Part shown: positions 59,873 through 64,000 of the stretch, piece by piece
Position numbering within the stretch: position 1 is the stretch's first letter
How the letters are laid out: every line of letters begins with the position of its first letter
DNA from: Nelumbo lutea
Lineage: Eukaryota > Streptophyta > Magnoliopsida > Proteales > Nelumbonaceae
NCBI GenBank assembly: GCA_022828595.1
Contig: JAKGHH010000004.1
Span: 54,152,422-54,216,421, forward strand
Length of the DNA: 64,000 bases
Reading direction: 5' to 3'
Made by a program: the position numbers and the translations under genes
The notes under the pieces: model-generated
What the model was told of the DNA's origin: nothing
Database searches by the model: none
The model's input: only the letters and a program-made list of their open reading frames with translations

Positions 59873-60266
59873 ACTTGGCCTTACATTCATGCACAAAATG
59901 GTCATGTTGAGAGACAAAATCAACAAATAGGGCAACATGGCCCGACCATTTTTACTTAATATGATTATTTCTAGTATCTTGGTCCAATAATTCATAACAA
60001 GAATTAGAGTAGGTTAGGAAAAATGGAGTGGTTCATCTATACTTTTGTGTGATAGGAGAAATTATCCCCTCGGCTAATAGTTTTGCCCATCCTATGTCTT
60101 ATTCCACAAAGCTTTATTAGATAATAAAGGGAAATTATTGGATTTGATAACAATGAAAAAGGGAGTTAGATGTAGAAAGAGAGATGCTAAGGGTGTAAGT
60201 TGATGAGAACATTATTATCAATAGTGGAATAAGACAAAGAGAGTAAATTAAACTTCACATTAGCCA
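59873..60266. other. Spacer, no gene recognised
   Basis: The + strand frame just after the LTR (WPYIHAQNGHVERQNQQIGQ) faintly recalls an integrase segment of copia elements, but it is too short to assign. Confidence 0.35.
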
Positions 60267-60458
60267 TAAGGGTGTAAGTTGGGTGGGCTAGACTGGATTT
60301 ATGATCAACCCAGACCCAACTCTAAGATTTGGGCCTAGGGCTCGAGTTTGAAGTCAAGCTCGATCTTCCCATCCTAAGCCTAACTTGCATTATAATTTGT
60401 TGTACTCGGGTTAGGCTTGTGCCTAGGCCGATCTTAGGTTGGTCAATGACCCACTCTA

Positions 60459-60760
60459 AAATTATACATGTATGTATGCATATATACAATCTAGAAAGAG
60501 TGCACATGCTTTGCATGTGGCAATTCTAGATGGTGATAATTTTAGTAATAATATATCCAAAATTTTCTATAAACTTTATTTATTTTTATTTGTTGTTTTT
60601 ATCTTTTTTTGTTTTTATTATTAATTAGATGCTAAAATTATACATGTGTGTATGCATTTATACAAACTAGTAAGTGTGCACATGCTTTGCATGTGTCAAT
60701 CCTAGATGATGATAATTATAGTAATAATATATCCAAAATTTTCTATAAACTTTATGTATT
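60459..60760. repeat. Tandem duplication, units of about 177 bp spacing
   Basis: The block 60459-60585 recurs at about 60636-60760 with shared segments AAAATTATACATGT, GTGCACATGCTTTGCATGTG and TAATAATATATCCAAAATTT. It includes the near-palindrome ACATGCTTTGCATGT. Confidence 0.85.
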
Positions 60761-63087
60761 TTTTTTATTTTTTGTTTTTTATTACATAAACACCTCATCC
60801 AAATGTGATAATAAGATTGAATTGTGAAGTTTCAAGTATCATTAACATGCCACCTACTTGGCTAGACTTTTCTCTTTGTTGTGTTTTATCTTTTTGGTGT
60901 ATCTTTTCTCTTTTCTTCATTTATCAAAAAAGATGTAAGATTTAAATAGAGGGAATTGAATGAGGCAAAAAGTAGTAGTTCAATTTACAATTTAAACCTT
61001 ACAATTAAAAAGAAACTAAATTAAAAAATTAATATTTTTGTCATTGCTTTAAAAACTAGACCAGACCAAATAATTGAACCATTTTGGCCCAGAAACCGAT
61101 CAAGTCATCGGTTCTATTTTGGCCTTGAATCGCTATTTTACATAAAAAATATTGAAATGGTTAGAGAACCAAAGATCCGAATGATTTAATCATTAAAATG
61201 TTCGACTCGGTAAATGGTTCTTGAGTTGCTTTCAAACTAATTCCAATTTTTTATTTATTTTAAAATAGAACTTAGAAAATAAAAAAAAATTGAAAAAAAA
61301 AACTTTCATATCTCATAATCTTGTTCAATTATTTATGATGGCCAAAATTAGTTAGGGTTTTTAGTTTTTCCATTTTGATTTTGTGTTTTCTTATTTCTAT
61401 GATTCTTTTTAAGTTGCAACAACAAAAAAAATTACAACTCCAATGAAGAAATAAAAAAAAATCGATGCAAGAGATGAGAGATTAAACACCGATCTTATAT
61501 TAAAACCCGAAATACACCAAATTACCAATGAAGCAAATGATCTGGGATTTGAGAGAGATTTAGAGAGATGTAAGAAGAGGGAAAACGATGTTGTTGCAGC
61601 GGTGATGATGAACATGGAGATAGCCACCGCTGACTTCTCTATCTTCTCAAGGCAAAATGGTTATGCTACAACGATCAGTGAACATGGTGACAACCACCTT
61701 CGGTGACGCTTCCTTTTCTTCTACTTTTTTAACTTCTTAGCTTTAACCAGCTGCCTCCTTTTCAAAGTCTCACACTCCCCTCTCATAATAATGCATATAT
61801 ATTGTGGACTTTGACATAATCTTAATCTAACAGTCAAAATAAAAAATTACATTATATTTTACATCTTACTGGTTTGACCCAGCCAAACTAGATGGTTGAA
61901 CCCTTGACTCGGAAACTGGAAACCAAAGTGGTTCTATTTCTAGGTCGATTTTTAAAAACCTTGATTTTAGTGAAAAGAAAGTTGCACAATCTTTTTTTTT
62001 TATAGCAACGTAAATATAGAATTATAGATGTGTTCAATTTTTTCTATGTATTTTTGTGTGAAAATAATTTTGATATGTTACATTTACTTTTTGTTTAATA
62101 TGATAAATACATGATATTATACATGTGTCTGAATTTTTTTTGCAAAATTTATGTATTTTTATATTTTCATATTTTATTAATTTTTGTTATTTATTTTTGA
62201 CATTAAAGGTTAACACATTTGACCTAGAAGTTGAGCTTTTTATTATTAATTTTTATATTTCATTTTTGGTCAGTTCTAAATTATGTATTTCATTTTCATT
62301 TTGAATAAAAATAATTCTTGTTTATTACACTTATTTTTATGTGTCTATTTTTTTTTTACATTTTTTGTAAATTTTAATATTTATTTATGTTTTAAAAATT
62401 TTATTACCTGACTATGACTTCATAGGTTAACCAATTTGATTCAGATGGTTGAATTGCTTAGCCACCACTTGGATAAAGAATGGTTTTATTTTTGAGTCAA
62501 TTTTAAAATATAATAGTTTATATTGTTAAAAATATTGACATAGATCTAATTAGTAGCATTTATTAGTGAAAAATAACTTAAAAGTTTAGGATTTAATAAG
62601 AGAAAATGAGATTTAATACCTTAAGTATAAGACTTGATGAGATTGGATTAAATGAGGTGGAAAGTAATAATTGAAGTTACATTTTCAATCCTTGCAATTA
62701 AAGATGGATTAAATACACAAATTGGGCCATTATACCTAGTAGCCATTAAAGGTGGCATTAAAACTATAATAAAAAGACTTTTGTACCCTTTCTCAAACAA
62801 AGAAATAGACGGTAACTTTAATCCAAAAAAAGTTTCACACTGCATCTACACTTTTATATATAGTATTATATATAGTATAGATATGCATGCATATATGAAT
62901 GCATGAACATATAGTTGGGTCAGGCTCAAGCTACCGAAAGGCTAGGCTTTGGTCCAGCTTGAAAGAATAAAAAAGCCCAAAGTCTTGGGCCCAAAACTAG
63001 CTTGAGGCCTAAAAATCCAAGCCCAACCCGTGTAAAATTTCAGATTGGGTCTGTTTGGGCTCGAATTGGTCCCACCCAAGTTACACC

Positions 63088-63465
63088 TAAGGGTGTCAAT
63101 AGACTGGTTTTGGATTGGACCCCGTCCAGTCCAAAATCAATTTGGACGGATTGGATGGACCAACAAGACATATTGAATTGGACCAATCCAGTCCAAAATA
63201 TGTATTATATTGGATTGGGCTGAATTAAGCCAATATCTGGTTCATTAATATAAGGTAACAATATAGGCATCAATGGACCGAATTTGAGTTAAAACCAATC
63301 TAAATTAAAACAAATTTGAACCAATTAGATGGTCCAGACATTGAATTGGACCGGTCCAAAATGGTCCAAAACATTTATTGAATTGGTTTGGACATGGTCC
63401 ATTTGTAATGGACTCACATTGGACTAGATCAGATTGGACCAAATCCAGTCCAATTGACACCCCTA
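63088..63465. mobile_element. hAT-type MITE nested in a larger TIR
   Basis: The ends are TAAGGGTGTCAATAGACTGG and, reverse-complemented from the right, TAGGGGTGTCAATTGGACTGG with one extra base. A perfect 8-bp duplication, gttacacc, flanks it (63080-63087 and 63466-63473). The interior is dense in TTGGACC/GGTCCAA motifs. The length is 378 bp and it is non-coding. Confidence 0.92.
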
Positions 63466-63485
63466 GTTACACCCCTAATTAGGTA

Positions 63486-63929
63486 CATGCAATATCAATA
63501 TGTTTCTAAAATAAAGTGGTCTGGAAGCAATTGAAGATCAAAAGTAGTCCGAGTAAACTTGCAAACTTTGAAGATCATTTGTGAGATGATTCATAGCCCG
63601 AGTCAAGGAACCAAGCATCCATAGAAATTGCGATTTTTGCCACCATAGAAATTGCAAGGGATTTTGGAATACTATAAAGGCTTGTAATTGTTTGGATCTT
63701 GAGGTAAGAAATGAGAGGTACCACTTCTTTACTCGAGAATGATGAGCCATGTTAACAATCACTCATCTTGGTGGTGTCGGTGGATAACAAACCTTTGAGA
63801 TTCTCAAATAGTTTTCATCAGTTCATAGTATCATAATGGTAGCAAAGGCATTCTAATAAATGTTAAGGTCATTGGAGTGTAAGAGATCAACTGTATGTGA
63901 GTTGGATGGTAGCTCACCAATGACTTTAG
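63486..63929. other. Spacer, no gene recognised
   Basis: The - strand frame at 63538-63762 has no recognisable motif. Confidence 0.4.
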
Positions 63930-64000
63930 GCCCCGTTTGATTTGCAGGAACAGGGCTTTGGAATCGGAATCAGAATCGGCTATTCCGATTCCAGCTGTTT
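63930..64000. mobile_element. Left end of a probable MITE, cut by the window end
   Basis: TTTAGGCCCCGTTTGATTTG is a typical start of plant Tourist- or hAT-type MITEs, and it is followed by GGAATCGGAATCAGAATCGG repeats. The right end is outside the window. Confidence 0.45.

Larger units (their letters stand above)
60267..63477. mobile_element. Non-autonomous hAT-like element, about 3.2 kb
   Basis: The left end is TAAGGGTGTAAGTTGGGTGG. Once the nested MITE is removed, the reverse complement of the right end is TAGGGGTGTAACTTGGGTGG. The flanks attagcca and attaggta agree at 6 of 8 positions. Both subterminal zones are rich in GGCC(T/C)AAG/GCTTGGGCC motifs. The interior is AT-rich, has no transposase, and contains duplicated segments and another inverted-repeat-like block (61040-61965). 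Confidence 0.72.

Noticed and set aside
1..64000. tRNA, rRNA, CRISPR or operon-like gene clusters
   Set aside because: None could be recognised. The window is eukaryotic nuclear DNA dominated by transposons, and no clover-leaf tRNA with box A/B was seen by eye.

Overview
This window is nuclear DNA from a flowering plant. The evidence is spliced host genes with plant-type introns, Ty1/copia and Ty3/gypsy-type LTR elements, plant L1-type LINEs, hAT, MULE and Tourist-like DNA elements, and captured plant-specific gene fragments (a wall-associated kinase and an ABCG transporter). The species cannot be fixed from sequence alone. Long introns and deep nesting of transposons suggest a mid-sized to large genome. 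All identities below were judged by eye; nothing was aligned or searched.

Only two host genes look functional. The 3' four exons of a Mediator subunit 6 gene (MED6) lie on the + strand at 3379-6117; its 5' exons were not found in the window. A PRCC-type nuclear protein gene with two exons lies on the - strand at 31210-38876. Its 6.3-kb intron is filled with LINE debris. Everything else recognisable is mobile DNA or its remains.

From 7.1 to 28.2 kb there is a nested transposon stack. A decayed LINE (LINE A, - strand) is split by a hAT-like element at 8500-11004 that itself holds a solo LTR, by a Tourist-like MITE at 11540-11710, by an insertion of about 400 bp near 13.6-14.0 kb, and by a broken copia element at 14036-19894. 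It abuts a second LINE (LINE B, 20108-28198), which is split by a young non-autonomous LTR element without protein-coding capacity (22841-27414, TSD ataac) whose LTRs carry several tandem arrays. From 28.2 to 31 kb there is a triplicated repeat and several MITEs.

From 39.0 to 42.0 kb, directly upstream of PRCC, is a Pack-MULE-like element carrying an ABCG transporter fragment with an intron still in place. From 42.4 to 44.4 kb there is a minisatellite, a Helitron-type 3' end and a long-TIR MULE-like element whose inverted relative lies at 55.4-56.7 kb. From 45.9 to 49.3 kb is a gypsy element that keeps gag only. From 49.5 to 54.5 kb is a complete-ended but dead hAT element. It carries a wall-associated-kinase ectodomain fragment and a LINE-type RNase H fragment. 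Near 57.4-59.9 kb a LINE fragment is followed by a second copy of the solo LTR, with an expanded (AT)n tract. From 60.3 to 63.5 kb is a non-autonomous hAT-like element with a smaller MITE inserted in its right terminal repeat.

No new gene system (operon-like, defence or RNA-based) is supported. The points most worth checking are the gene-fragment capture inside the hAT and MULE elements, the tandem-array-rich LTRs, and the effect of these insertions on PRCC.
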